Position numbers and translations under genes: made by a program. A stretch of DNA of 64,000 nucleotides from Monosporascus cannonballus (lineage: Eukaryota; Ascomycota; Sordariomycetes; Xylariales): the NCBI GenBank assembly GCA_004154925.1, contig QJNS01000058.1:124001-188000 (forward strand), given 5' to 3'. Shown in pieces: positions 27,336-38,387 of this stretch. Each line of letters begins with the position of its first letter. Position 1 is the first letter of the stretch. The notes beneath the pieces were generated by a model. It was not told the DNA's origin, ran no database searches, and saw nothing but the letters and a program-made list of their open reading frames with translations.

Positions 27336-28862
27336 ATGGCGTCGTCTGACTACCACCTGGGCAACGCCTTCGCCACCAACAGCGCGACTACGACGGTCCT
27401 CGGACGCCCGAGGCAGCAGGGCCACCAGGGGCAGCAATCGCTAGATCGCACCTCGCCGTCACCGTACCCGCCCTCGGCGGGCTCCTCCCCCACGGCAGCG
27501 TCGCCAACCACCACGAACAACACGTATGCGTCACATGCGCCACTCTACCCATCCCATAGCCGGCAACACCACCCCCAGCACCAGCACCAAGAAAGCAGTA
27601 ACAGCTACGACGAGAAACTCGCCGGCATACCCCTCGGCTCCGGCGTGGTCACGGTCGAGATCTCGTCGGGGGCCGCGGCGCCTCGGCCCCCCCACCACGC
27701 GCCCGGGCACGCGCCCTCCGCCTCCTTTGAGTTCCGCGGCTTCGACTTCTTCGCCAAGCGCGACTTCAACGAGCTGCGCGAGGCGTCGCGCGCCTACTTC
27801 AATAGCCTAAGCAACAGTGGCAATAACGGCGGCAACAACGCGGCCGGCGGCGCCCCGCGGAGCCGCACCTCGTTCCGGAACTCATTGGTCTTCGGCGGCA
27901 GGAACAACAGTAATAATAATGATAGCAATGCTGCCGCGACCGGCAGCCTGCCGTCCGCGTGGCTCGGGGACGAGACGCCGCCCTCCACGCCGAGGACGGA
28001 GGACGACGGCACGGTGATCGGCGGGGATGGACGCGCGGTCGCCGCTGCCGGTGGCGGTCCCGGTGGGGGCAGTGGAGCAGGAGGAGGCGCCGCCGCGAGG
28101 GACGGCGGGGGGCGGTTCCCCATCCCGGCCGGCGGCGAGAGCCCCCCTCCGCCCCCGTCCCCGTCACCGCCGGAGCCGCAGCAGTCGCCGCAGAACGAGC
28201 CGCGGATCTTCGGGCTCCGGAGGAAGATGTTCTGGGTGCTGCTCGTGCTGCTCGGCATAGTGCTGGTCGTCGTCATCATCGCAGTCGGCGTCGGGGTCGG
28301 GCTCGGCAGCAGAGACTCGCGGTGGGCGGGATCGTCGTCGTCGGCCGTTGCCGGAGACTCCGACTCGGATTCTTCGGGTGCCGATCCCGCCACCACAGCG
28401 ATAGGTACAGATGTGCCGCCCGAGACCACGGCCGCGGCGACGACGACTACGACTCCCTCCGCCTCGCCGACGAAGGCCCACTCATCCTCAACGGCATCAT
28501 CACCAACCCCCACGGCCACCGACAGCCCGCAGATGGGCAGCGCGAGGCTCGACTGCCCGGCGGCCAACGGCACGACGTACCAGGTGCCCGGCTCGATCAA
28601 GAGGTTCCTGCGGGTGTGCGGGGTGGACTACCGAAGCGGCGACGGCCAGGGATTCGCGACGGAGGTGGGCCGGGTGGAGACCGAGACCATGCTCGACTGC
28701 ATGAAGAACTGCGCCGGCACCTGGGGCTGTGAGGCCTGCGGCTGGGGATACCTCGAGGGGGACGGCCCGGGACCCCTGCACACCTGCTTCATGAAGAGGG
28801 ACCTCCGCGCCGGGGCGCGCAGGGAGGTCGACGAGGGGTGGAGCTTCGCTTTGCTGCTGTAA
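27336..28862 (+). CDS. Single-pass membrane protein with extracellular Cys-rich domain
   Basis: An intronless gene of 508 aa. Residues 1-295 are a low-complexity, proline-, serine-, asparagine- and glycine-rich cytoplasmic part that includes SPPPPPSPSPP-type runs. A basic stop (GLRRK) precedes one membrane segment at about 298-324 (VLLVLLGIVLVVVIIAVGVG), with no N-terminal signal peptide, so the C-terminus is predicted outside. A Ser/Thr-rich stalk (about 330-400) leads to a compact domain (about 404-508) with seven cysteines at 407, 428, 455, 459, 465, 468 and 484 and the pattern DCMKNC..C..CGWGY..C. This resembles the PAN/apple-like modules at the C-termini of many Pezizomycotina membrane proteins. 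The role is unknown; wall sensing or glycan binding is only an analogy. The ATG context (CGCCCATGGCG) is good and the gene looks intact. Confidence 0.85.
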   Translation: MASSDYHLGNAFATNSATTTVLGRPRQQGHQGQQSLDRTSPSPYPPSAGSSPTAASPTTTNNTYASHAPLYPSHSRQHHPQHQHQESSNSYDEKLAGIPLGSGVVTVEISSGAAAPRPPHHAPGHAPSASFEFRGFDFFAKRDFNELREASRAYFNSLSNSGNNGGNNAAGGAPRSRTSFRNSLVFGGRNNSNNNDSNAAATGSLPSAWLGDETPPSTPRTEDDGTVIGGDGRAVAAAGGGPGGGSGAGGGAAARDGGGRFPIPAGGESPPPPPSPSPPEPQQSPQNEPRIFGLRRKMFWVLLVLLGIVLVVVIIAVGVGVGLGSRDSRWAGSSSSAVAGDSDSDSSGADPATTAIGTDVPPETTAAATTTTTPSASPTKAHSSSTASSPTPTATDSPQMGSARLDCPAANGTTYQVPGSIKRFLRVCGVDYRSGDGQGFATEVGRVETETMLDCMKNCAGTWGCEACGWGYLEGDGPGPLHTCFMKRDLRAGARREVDEGWSFALLL

Positions 28863-29996
28863 CTTGAAAATACTCGAGGGGGCGGGGGTTGGGTGAGGCG
28901 GTGTTAAGAGGACGGGGGGATGAGGGGAGATGGATGAAGTTCAGGGGTTGGGCAATGAGGGGATGGATGATTGAAGAATAGAAGACGATGGATGGGGGCC
29001 AGGAGACTCTGGTTTAACGAGGTCCGAAACGATTGATTGTGGGTAAGCAAGTGGCAACGGCATTCAACTGACTGACTGGCTGCTTTTTAACTTTTACATA
29101 TAACGTCGAGCGATCGTTATCAGCCAATGAGACAGCGTATATAATGTAGATACCCAATAATTGATTGTTTAAATGTTACGTTCTCCTGTCAGATCGGACT
29201 ATACTCGTCGATCTCACTCAAGCAAGCAGCCAAAGATACCAACTGCAGCGCCAACAAAGGTTGAGGATTTATGGATAGCAGGCATAGGCGCTGCCTATCC
29301 TACAGTTCTGTCCCTTCCGGCCATGGCCAAAGTTGGGCAGCAGTCCATAGGCAATATCATGGCAACGGCTTCAGCACACGACGGACATGGCAAGGTCCTT
29401 GGGTCTCTTGGTTGCTTGGAGACGACTTTCATCAACTCTGTAGGCTAGAGTGTGCAGGGGCCGGGGGCTAATAATACCTGCCATCATATCGCCTGGAGAC
29501 CGGACATTGACTTTCGCGGTGGTGATAGCGCCCCTGGACTATTTCAGCTAGTATTAGAAGCAGGAAGACGGCGGTATACACTTCGACGATCTATCCACCC
29601 ATTCCTATCTGTACTGTGACAAGGATGGCCCAAGGCCGATGCTACGCGAAAATTAAGCCCGATTTCATGACTCCTGTCACCGTGTTTCCGAAACATCTTG
29701 ACTTGATATAATATTTCTAGGGAGACATCACGGCGCGACGGAAATGAAAGGCTTGACCGAAGAAAGAATCTACACAACGCCCACGTATAAGTAAACAGAA
29801 CCCCAATCGCCAGTCTCAACATTGTCTTAGTCCATCAATGTTGAAGAACAAGTATAAGGTACAATCTTGGCCCACGTATTACGATAGTCGATGCAACACC
29901 GGTAACCTGGCAGGAACTCCTTTTCCTCGACTATACAAACACCAATCGCCAAGAGTCATCGCGGATGATCGGTTGGATGCGCGAAGGGGCAACAGA
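28863..29996. other. Convergent intergenic region
   Basis: This 1.1-kb stretch lies between the 3' ends of two convergent genes. A 91-codon frame (29173-29448, +) starts protein-like (DLWIAGIGAAYP), and a second segment near 29500-29610 (DSAPGLFQLVLEAGRRR) is also protein-like, but neither extends into a recognisable protein. I call no gene. Confidence 0.55.
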
Positions 29997-32900
29997 TTAA
30001 CCTCTATCCTCGCCACCGTCGATAACCTCCTCGTCCCCACTCCGGAAGGATGGTAATAGCTCGCGGACATAGTGATGCCAGACCTTCCAGCTAGCATTGG
30101 ACAGTTTGTAGCGGAAGCTGTGGGGCCCGGATGACCCGGTCCCTTGGCTGTTACTGCTGTGATTAGTCCCGGCTGTCGATAATGTGCCCGGAGCAGTCAT
30201 GGGGCGATGGAGATATTGGTCCTTGTTATACAACCGCGCATGTAGCACTGTCGACGAAAGAGCGCTTGTAACAGACGAGCTGGTCAGCGAGGAGGTGTTG
30301 AAGAGAGAGCCGTAGATCGAGCTCGTTGTAGAAGTGCTGAAAGTGGTGCGTGGTCCAAAGTTAATCGTCGAATTTGCTGTCACCGATGTTAGTATATATA
30401 TAGAGGGAGATAAGGCCTCGTCATTAGGATTTAGGGTGGGAAGCCTACAGAAAGATAAGGTCAAAGTGCTCGTCATGCCCGACGTTGTGATGGTCGTTAT
30501 CGTGAAGCTTGTATTCGTGAAGGGGTTTGAGGAGTTCGAGCCCGGAAACGGTGCCGTCGGTACGACGGTAATACCTGAGGTTGTGGAACATGTCTCCGTG
30601 GGCGTGTACCACTCAGTGCACGTCGTGTTGTACGGGTACGGGTATGAGAGGGTGGTATTGGGGCCGGGGACAACTAGGGTACCGCTAACCGCGCCTGACG
30701 GCCAAGCCGTTGTTGTAGAATTTGGGAAAGGGAAAGTTGCAGAAGCAGGTGGGGAAACCGCAGCGGATCCAGAGATACCTGTGCTAAGGATCGTCGGGCT
30801 TCCCGTAGAAGTGACGGGCACGCCGGAAGTACCCAAGCTGAGCGAAGAACCAGTGGGAATGGGGAATGGGTATACGGTCCTATTGGAGAAGGAGAATGGA
30901 GGAAGAGAAGTAGGAATAGGAAGGGTCCCGCCCGATGGGAATGACGTGACACCTGTCCCAACAGGTGGACGGTAGATCGTATATGTCGAACTTCCAGATG
31001 TGAAGATGGACGCAACACTCAGACTGCCACTTGGCACCATCGACCCTGCCAAGGTTGTGTTTGCCCCTGGAAGGGACAGCGTTGCCGGTATTGAAGTGAA
31101 AAAAGGCGCAGTGCCGCCGCTGAGCGAGGTTAAGATAGGGGAACCGCTGGGAGCGATGGTCTCGATAGTTAGGAGCCCCGATGAGTTCAAAGTGGGGAAC
31201 GGCGGGAGGCTAGATGACGATCCTCCAATGCCACCCGTTGCTCCAGTACCACAGGATGGGATTATCGCCGAGATCGTACTACTAATAGACACTATTCCAG
31301 GGGTAGGAACAGAAGTCAAGGTAGAGAATGACGACCCAGCGCTTCCGGTGGATGCGCTGATGGCGCTAGTAATTCCGATCGTGTTTGGAGTTGGGAAAGG
31401 GGGAAGAAAAGAGAATGAGCGAGTAAATGTCGAAGTGTGTATTGTGACGTAACCGGAAGGACCACTCGACAACAGGAAAGTGGTAGTCTTAGTGGTAGTA
31501 AGGGTTGTTAGGAATATGATATGGGTTGGCGAGGTTATTGGGGTCCCTGTACTGCTGAGCGTCGATGATGAACCCTCCTCCGACGATGACCCCTCCGACG
31601 ACAATGACCCCCCGGGCAAGGACAGCGACCCCGTTGGCATAGAGCACGTAGCAGTAGGAAGCCTACCTCCGCCACCCCCTGAGGCGGTCGAGTTTGACAG
31701 AGGAAACGGTGCAGTTCCAGAAGTTGGAGATGAAAGGCTACCAGTGAAACCTGGGCTGTGCAAGTACGAGACGGTTAACCCTGTAGCACCACTTGGGACG
31801 AATGCCGAGTTGGAGGCCCACGGCGGCAGGCTTATACTCAAGGACACTGTTCCACCGCCAGTGGGAACCCCATTTGGTACCGAAACGGTTGTCGCGTTTG
31901 CGCTGGTTGGCAGAGATATGGGCGAGGAGACGCCATCCGTACCTAAAGGGCCCGTTGCGCTGATGGACCCAGTACCAAAGATTGTCAAGTCAGTTGTTGG
32001 ACCGCTCAATGGCAGTGTGGAATTAGGGATTGGGTATGGAACGGACGGTGAAGTAGTCATCATAACGCTTCCGGAAGTTATCGTCGCTAACGACAAACTG
32101 CCACTTGCCACTCCTGTCGAGTTGAGGGGGCTGGTGCCGGGAACAGAAGATGGGCGAACCGTTGATATTCCTGTTCCGGCACCAGATATTGCACCTGAAC
32201 CCATTGCGGGCAAGGTCGAGTTGGGGAGTGGGAATGGTATTGTCTGGGAGAGACTGGGGGGAACGAGGCTGGATGAGGATGGACTTAGGGGAATTTCAGT
32301 CAGCGATCCACCCAGGGAGGAGGTTGCTGAGGGATAACCTGTTCCTAGCCACGAAGAACCCGTGAGGTTAGCCATTGATGGTGTGACGACGGACGGATAA
32401 CCTGTTCCAGGAAGCGAGCCGCCCGTAGGGGTAACAGTTGGAACAGTCGAGTTAGGAGGAAACGGGAAAGGGACAGATTGAGAGCCGGCTGCGGAAGCAA
32501 TGCTGGAGGTCATTGTTATCAGCGAACCTCCGCTTGGAGTGATGACCGTAACCATGGTTCCAGAGCTGGAGGGAGACGGGGTAATTACACTCGCACCGCC
32601 CGTGCCTGTGATCGTAACGCCAGATGCCGTAGGCCCAGCCCCTGAAAGAGTAGAATTATGTCGGGGGAACGGTGGCAGAGTTCCAGTCGATATGAAGCTA
32701 CTGAATCCACCGCTTATTGATGTCCCGCTAATGCTTCCCCCGCCGGTTCCGACTACCCACGAAGAACTCACGGTGGTAAAAAGAGACCCTGACGGACCAG
32801 AAGGGACGATGAGAGAAGTTGGCACGTTCGAAAAGCTACCAGTACCAAATGGAGGAATAGTCTGACCGCTGCCGGATGGGCCAACAGTTGAGTTAGGCAA

Positions 32901-35900
32901 CGTGAACGGGGGGTATAAGGTGGATACAGAAGCAGAAAAAGAAACAGTTGTACCGCTGAAGCTGGCATTAAGTGGCACCGAGCCTGCGGGGATACTGCTT
33001 GTCAGACTGAAAGGTGGTAAACTACCAGACCCAATGCTTTGCGACGTGACTCCGGTAGTAAACCCGCTGGAAGAAGCCGTCAAGTTGAACGTGGGGAATG
33101 GCGGAGGAACTATTGATCCTGGGATTATTGTTGCGCTAGCACTACCACTTATTGACCCCATCGTAGGGAAAAGGGACACAGAAACGGTGGAAGCTGTGCC
33201 TGTTGTTAAGGAAATGGAGCTGTATCCAGCCGAGCCGGCGGACGCACCCGTCCCAGTAACAGTGCCGCTGTTTATGGCTGATGAGTTCCCCGGGGGTAAG
33301 GGGAAAGGGACTGACTGCGAAGCTATCTCCGTGCTCGAAGTCACATCGCTGTATAATACGGTACCGGAGACAGAAATGGCGCCACTTGATGAGGAAACAG
33401 AGCCCGGAAGAGCTGAAGTTGAGAGGGTGAGCCCGCTTGGCGCTGCGCCTGTTCCACCGGTAGGGAACGGGAGTGCAGTCGAATTCCCGCCTGGATATGG
33501 TGGAGAGTTTACGCTAGAAGGCGGGCTTGATCCGGTCACAGTACCAGAAGATATGGCAGCTGTAAGAGAACCCGACGAAATTGTATCAAAGCTCGAGGTA
33601 ATTAGTGCACTGCCTAAACCAAAGCTGCTGGAGTTGCCTCGTGGATACGACGCCGAAGATAATGATGGAGTCATTCCGGATGGGGAGCTTGAAGTTGGGG
33701 TGCCGGAGAAACTGACAGTCGACAGAGATCCCGAGACAGTAAATACCGAGAAAGACCCAGAAGCTGATGGCGCAATGGAAGAACCGGTCGGTCCGACTGA
33801 TAGTGTACCATTTGACATTGAATACGGAGCCGAGCTTATTGAAGAGGATCCAGCTCCTATGCTTGAAGAACCCGAGGAAGTCGCCGCCTGCGCTGATGTT
33901 CCAGTACTGGACGGGATGGTCATAATACTGGTCGACGTGTCCATGACATTGCTCAATGTAAGTGTCTGCCCGGATGTAGCTGTGCTAGTGGTATTCGCTC
34001 TTGTAGATGCCGTCGACCTCGAGGAGGAGTTTGTGAAAGTAAGACTCCCGCTTGCTGGGATGCTACTTATCGCCAAGCTGGACGTGGAGGTGATAGCTGC
34101 CGTGGCATTGCTGGAAAATGACGCGGTTAGTGTAGAGCTGGTTCCTCCAGTACTGGTGGTGCCGGCACCTGAGGTTGCATTGGCGACTGAGCTCGTCAGA
34201 GTTCCTGTTGAGCTTCCCGTAGAGCTCGATGAAGTACCAGCGGACGTCAACCCAGGAGATAGTGTCCCTCCCGTTGCAATTGAGCTGGTGGCTCTAGACC
34301 CAGTCGACCCTGCCGTTGTACCGTTGCTGGGGAATGCTGGCAGAGGGACAGTGCCCGAGAAAGTGAGTACGGAGATAGTACCGCCAGCACCAGTCACCGT
34401 AGACAGAGATAGACTAGCCGCCTGTGTCGCGGAAGATCCCGAACCCGTAGCTGTACCAGAAGCTGTACCAGAGGATGAGCCCACACGAGTGACCGAGGTT
34501 GGGTACGCGGCCGAACTCGAACCCGGCTGCCCCGAAGAAGACGACTTTGATACAGCATATGTACTTGCACTACCAGAAGTCACCCCCGAAGAATACGAGC
34601 CCGAGGCGCCTCCTGGAGAGCTTACACCCGAGGCCGTCGAGGCGCCGAGACTAGACCCCGTACCGGGGCCTGTGGAGCCGCTCGCAGCTGATGAAGACAA
34701 AGCACTGCCGGTAACGGCAGCTGTTGCGGAGAATCCAGAAATAACACTGCTTGTCTGGGTAACCGTTATGGTTCGTGAGATGCCAGAAGATACAGTAACG
34801 AGCGTGACGACTTCAGTAGTAAAACTAGTGGAGTACGACATAGTCAAGGAGCCGCTTAGTGAGCTCAGGGTAGTGGCAGGGGAAGTGCCTGGTGATAGGC
34901 TCGCAGGAGCGGTTGCTGATGCACCTGTAACCGACGAACCCGCCCCGGAGCCTGTTGCTGAACTAGCAGAGCCAGAGCTATCAGATACCGTGGACCCTGA
35001 ACCCGCGGCAGAAGTGCTGGCGCTCCCATAGCCGAAAGATAAAGCCCTGGAGGCAGTATTGGCGGATACCGAGCCCGCGCTCGCAGCCTCAGAGCCTGTG
35101 CTCGCCGCAGAAGAACCCGAAGCACTTGATCTAGTAGACGGGGAGACCGTTGCTGAATAGCCCGAGGATACTGAGTTACTAGTCGAAGTCCCGCCCGTTG
35201 CCGAGTCCGAAGAGGCAGAACTAGTCTCAGACCCTGGTACCGGACCTGGGGATGCAGAGCTGGCCGCTGAGCCCGTGAAGACCGAGTCGGTAGAGCTTGA
35301 GCCCGTCGACGCCAAACCCGTAGATGAAGAGGCCGTACTCGACTCCACCCCAGGAGCTGCGGATGCGGAGCCCGCTGCCGAACCTGTGAACAATGATCCT
35401 GTAACCGAGCCTGTGGATGATGAGTGTGTAATAGACCCCGATGCAGAGTTCGAAATAAGGCTTGTTAACGCCGAGCCCGTGGCTGCGGAGCCCGGAGTTA
35501 GCTAAGAAGTCAAAGATAGCATGGAGACATACCAGATGAAACCGCCAAACTGGTGGCCGAATCCGACGAAGTACCGGCTGCGGAACTGCTGCTAGGCGAG
35601 CCCGAGCCGGCACTAGAAGACGGACTTCCACTTGCTGATGATGAAGTGCTAGACGAACTCGAAGGGGAAGTCACCACTGGCGGCGGGGGGCTGAAGGGAG
35701 GGCCATAAGCGCCGTAGCTCGTCGGGTAGTCGTATTCGAGGTTTTGCGGGACGGGACCGCCGTAGTCCTCGTAGTTGATCTCCTGTGTGGATTCATCATC
35801 CGCGATATCGCGCCGACCATGGAGGGGGCTTCGCAGATCGGAAAAGGCTGAAATACTAGTGATGCATCCCAAGAGAAAGAACACCGAGACGATGCCGACG

Positions 35901-35920
35901 GGGAGCAGCGTAAGCTTCAT
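29997..35920 (-). CDS. Giant secreted Ser/Thr-rich mucin-like wall protein
   Basis: Two exons, 35920-35533 and 35482-29997, are joined across a 50-bp intron with donor GTATGT, branch site GCTAAC and acceptor GCAG. The joined frame gives 1957 aa. The N-terminus MKLTLLPVGIVSVFFLLGC is a signal peptide cleaved near SISA/FS, and HGRR/D at about residue 37 is a likely Kex2 site. Almost all the rest is Ser, Thr, Gly, Ala and Pro, expected to be heavily O-glycosylated. About 15 copies of a Pro-aromatic-Pro motif ending in an N-glycosylation sequon (PFPLPNST, PPFPTLNSS, PYPIPNST) punctuate it every 40-70 residues. Cysteines are very few. No catalytic domain, GPI signal or membrane anchor is evident; the C-terminus is basic and polar. 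A cell-wall or matrix mucin/adhesin is the likely role, by composition only. Confidence 0.85.
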
Positions 35921-38387
35921 GGTGAGGGATGGGACAGGTCCGACCCTGTCGAGGCCGGCCTACGGCTTTCTGAAATCGATATCTGGACACTGTTCTTTAC
36001 TTTAAAGAAAGGATCATAAACGTGTGGTGTAAAGCGAATGTGTGGGGAACCCTGCGAGACTCTGAGAGTGAAACGAATGTAAAAGTAGATGATCTGATGA
36101 TAGTGAAGATAAATGGGGTTCCGAGTGAGACGAGACGACTGCCCCCTTGAGAGTTACCGGCGTACGTGAAGCCGAAAACGAAAGGAGAAACGAGAAACCT
36201 ACCACTGACCGACTGCGGACGGAGCGAGTAGATAGTCGTTAGTCAGTCGATGTGAGGCCGACACGACTGGAGAACGAGAGGTAACGGCATTTTGTTACAT
36301 TAGTAGAGGTGGCTTCCCACTTATAGAGGAGAAAGGGGCGAGGTTAGTCGATAGGCACACACTAGGTCGGAAATAGAGGAACCGACGATAGAAGGCACAA
36401 GTCACAGACATTGATGCCCAAATTTCCAATATCAGACACTCCGTAAAGCTTCTCGCTTTGGCCGAGGAGAGGTAACAATGGCCCCACTTTCGCCATTGAT
36501 AGCTCGTCGAGCTGGGTCTATGTAGCGAGCAGAGGGACACTCCCGATGTCTACGGACGCCCGAGGATGTTTTCACATATGGTGCCAGTGAGTTATCTAGC
36601 CGTACGTCGGATCTTATTCTGTCCATAACAGACACTACAGGCAAGCATCCGCCGGTATGGTAAGGATAGCGGCGTTGTTTGCGTCGTATATAGAGATCGA
36701 AGCCATTCTCAGAGATATCACCAGCGCAAACCGCAAACCCCCAATAGACATGGGAGAAGGGCCTACCGGAAGCCACATTCTAACATACACCCAATTTTGG
36801 GCGCCTCTCGGTTGGAACATGATGCTGTTAGATACCGTTAGATACCGTTGGTAGTCTACTGACTTGTCCGACACTGCCCTCCTGTGGGCATGGTCCCGGA
36901 ATTCATACATTCGCTCGGTATGCGTACTGTGCCTCTGGGACTGTCGTGTGTCCCAGTAGGGACACTCCATTTTGAGACTTCTCAGTAGGGTAAACCCACT
37001 ACGTCCCGGCTCTTGAGGAATGGTAGAGGAACTGACCAAGTGATCACCTTTTCAATATAGTTAGCATGGATCAACTAAAGCAATGGGAGTTGCTCATTGT
37101 GCATCTCCGCGCAGAACCGCTGGCGAGATTGTTCGGCCACATCTCGGGAGCTTGTGCTCTCCTGTGGAAGGTTACAGTAGTTGACGGTTGCATTGTGCGA
37201 TTGGCCACTGAAACGGGGAGAGATAACCGTTAAAGCCGAAACGAATGCTCACGCCTAATAGCTTCATGATATGTTCCAATTGAAAAGGGGCCCGGACAGA
37301 ATACTACGAAGCCGACGGTGACCACCTAGGCATTATTTGAGCAGGGGACACGATACTGGGGGGACTCATTGAGGCTGTATGGAGTGAGCTGCAGGAAGCC
37401 TCGTTAAACGGGGATTATCCGATGTATGTAGCCGATGGCAGAATATCGACCCCCTGAACCGGGTTGCATACTACAGGCGTACTGACAACCGATATAACCA
37501 TCGTAAGGCCACCTTTCTAGTGACCAGTTCAAGATTTTTCACTCTGCTAACGCTAGCCAGCCACCCTGTTGAACAGGAGTTAGCCGATGGTGTTACCACA
37601 ACCCGAGACAACGTGCTATCTGATGTCTAAGGCAGCACCATCGGAGATGTTGAGGTATCGGCTCGAGCGGTGGGTCCGACTCGAGAGCCTAGCTGCATCG
37701 GTTGCCGTGATCCTGTAGCGGGTTCATGTGGGAAGCAAACTGACCAAGAACTTTCATCGGACTAGGCTACGTTCCTCAAGCACATCCCCTGGAGTGAATG
37801 GCCTCATCTTTATCGTGTCTGAGAAGGATCTCAGGGCGATTGATGAAGTGTATGTAGGGCGATCAGTTGACCGAGACTGGAAAGAATGGTCTTCTAAGGG
37901 TCTGGTTCTAAAACAGAATCAACCAGGATCGGAATAAGACGTTTGTGTCCCAGCTTGAGGGTAAGACAGACCAGATGGATCCAGGAAGCAACGCGTCAAA
38001 AAAGTGCACAATGTCGTAAAAGGGATGTTTAGCAATGACACCAACTCTTAGTTGTCGTGTTCACGTGCTCTTAATGCACGCAGGGAGTTACATGGTAGTC
38101 AAGCATATATCCACCTCGAGAGTGACAAAATCCATTTTATTTAGCAAGCAATTGCAGATCTCAAGAAGTATGAATACTGGTAAACAATCTTCGGCCTTCA
38201 ATGGGATCGACAAAGATCTTGTGAAGTACCATCTCATGTCCCTAGAGCCGTGAGGTTCGCCGTGCCAGATGTAACTTGCCTAATTAAAAACTATCCCTGT
38301 AGCACAACTTTCCCATCATGCAGCCTTGTGCATGATCTCGATCGACTGATTTGGGAAACGTTGGCACCGTGCACCACCTGTGCACCT
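35921..38387. other. Divergent-side intergenic DNA with possible relics
   Basis: The left end holds the promoter and leader of the mucin-like gene. Frames of up to 134 codons occur on both strands at 36.4-37.0 kb but overlap each other and match nothing I know. At 37728-37937 (+) a 69-codon frame contains VNGLIFIVSEKDLRAIDEVYVG, distantly like the gamma-glutamylcyclotransferase (AIG2-like) core. The glycine-rich N-terminal motif and an intact frame are missing, so at best it is a relic. An 11-bp direct duplication (GTTAGATACC) is at about 36828-36850. Confidence 0.45.

Noticed and set aside
27794..28732. 268-codon minus and 257-codon plus frames
   Set aside because: They overlap the membrane protein gene in other frames and consist of low-complexity Arg/Pro/Val text caused by its high GC content.
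29255..29330. Type III polyketide synthase start (DLWIAGIGAAYP)
   Set aside because: Only about 11 residues resemble the N-terminus of that family; the following sequence does not, and no active-site Cys region follows.
32902..35031. 709-codon plus-strand frame
   Set aside because: It lies wholly opposite the mucin-like exon. The minus frame continues through a proper intron to a signal peptide and has repeated sequons, while the plus frame has no domain and the composition of a mirror image.
36657..37039. Overlapping frames of 65 (+) and 134 (-) codons
   Set aside because: Both look mildly protein-like, but they mirror each other and neither matches a known family or has usable splice sites nearby.
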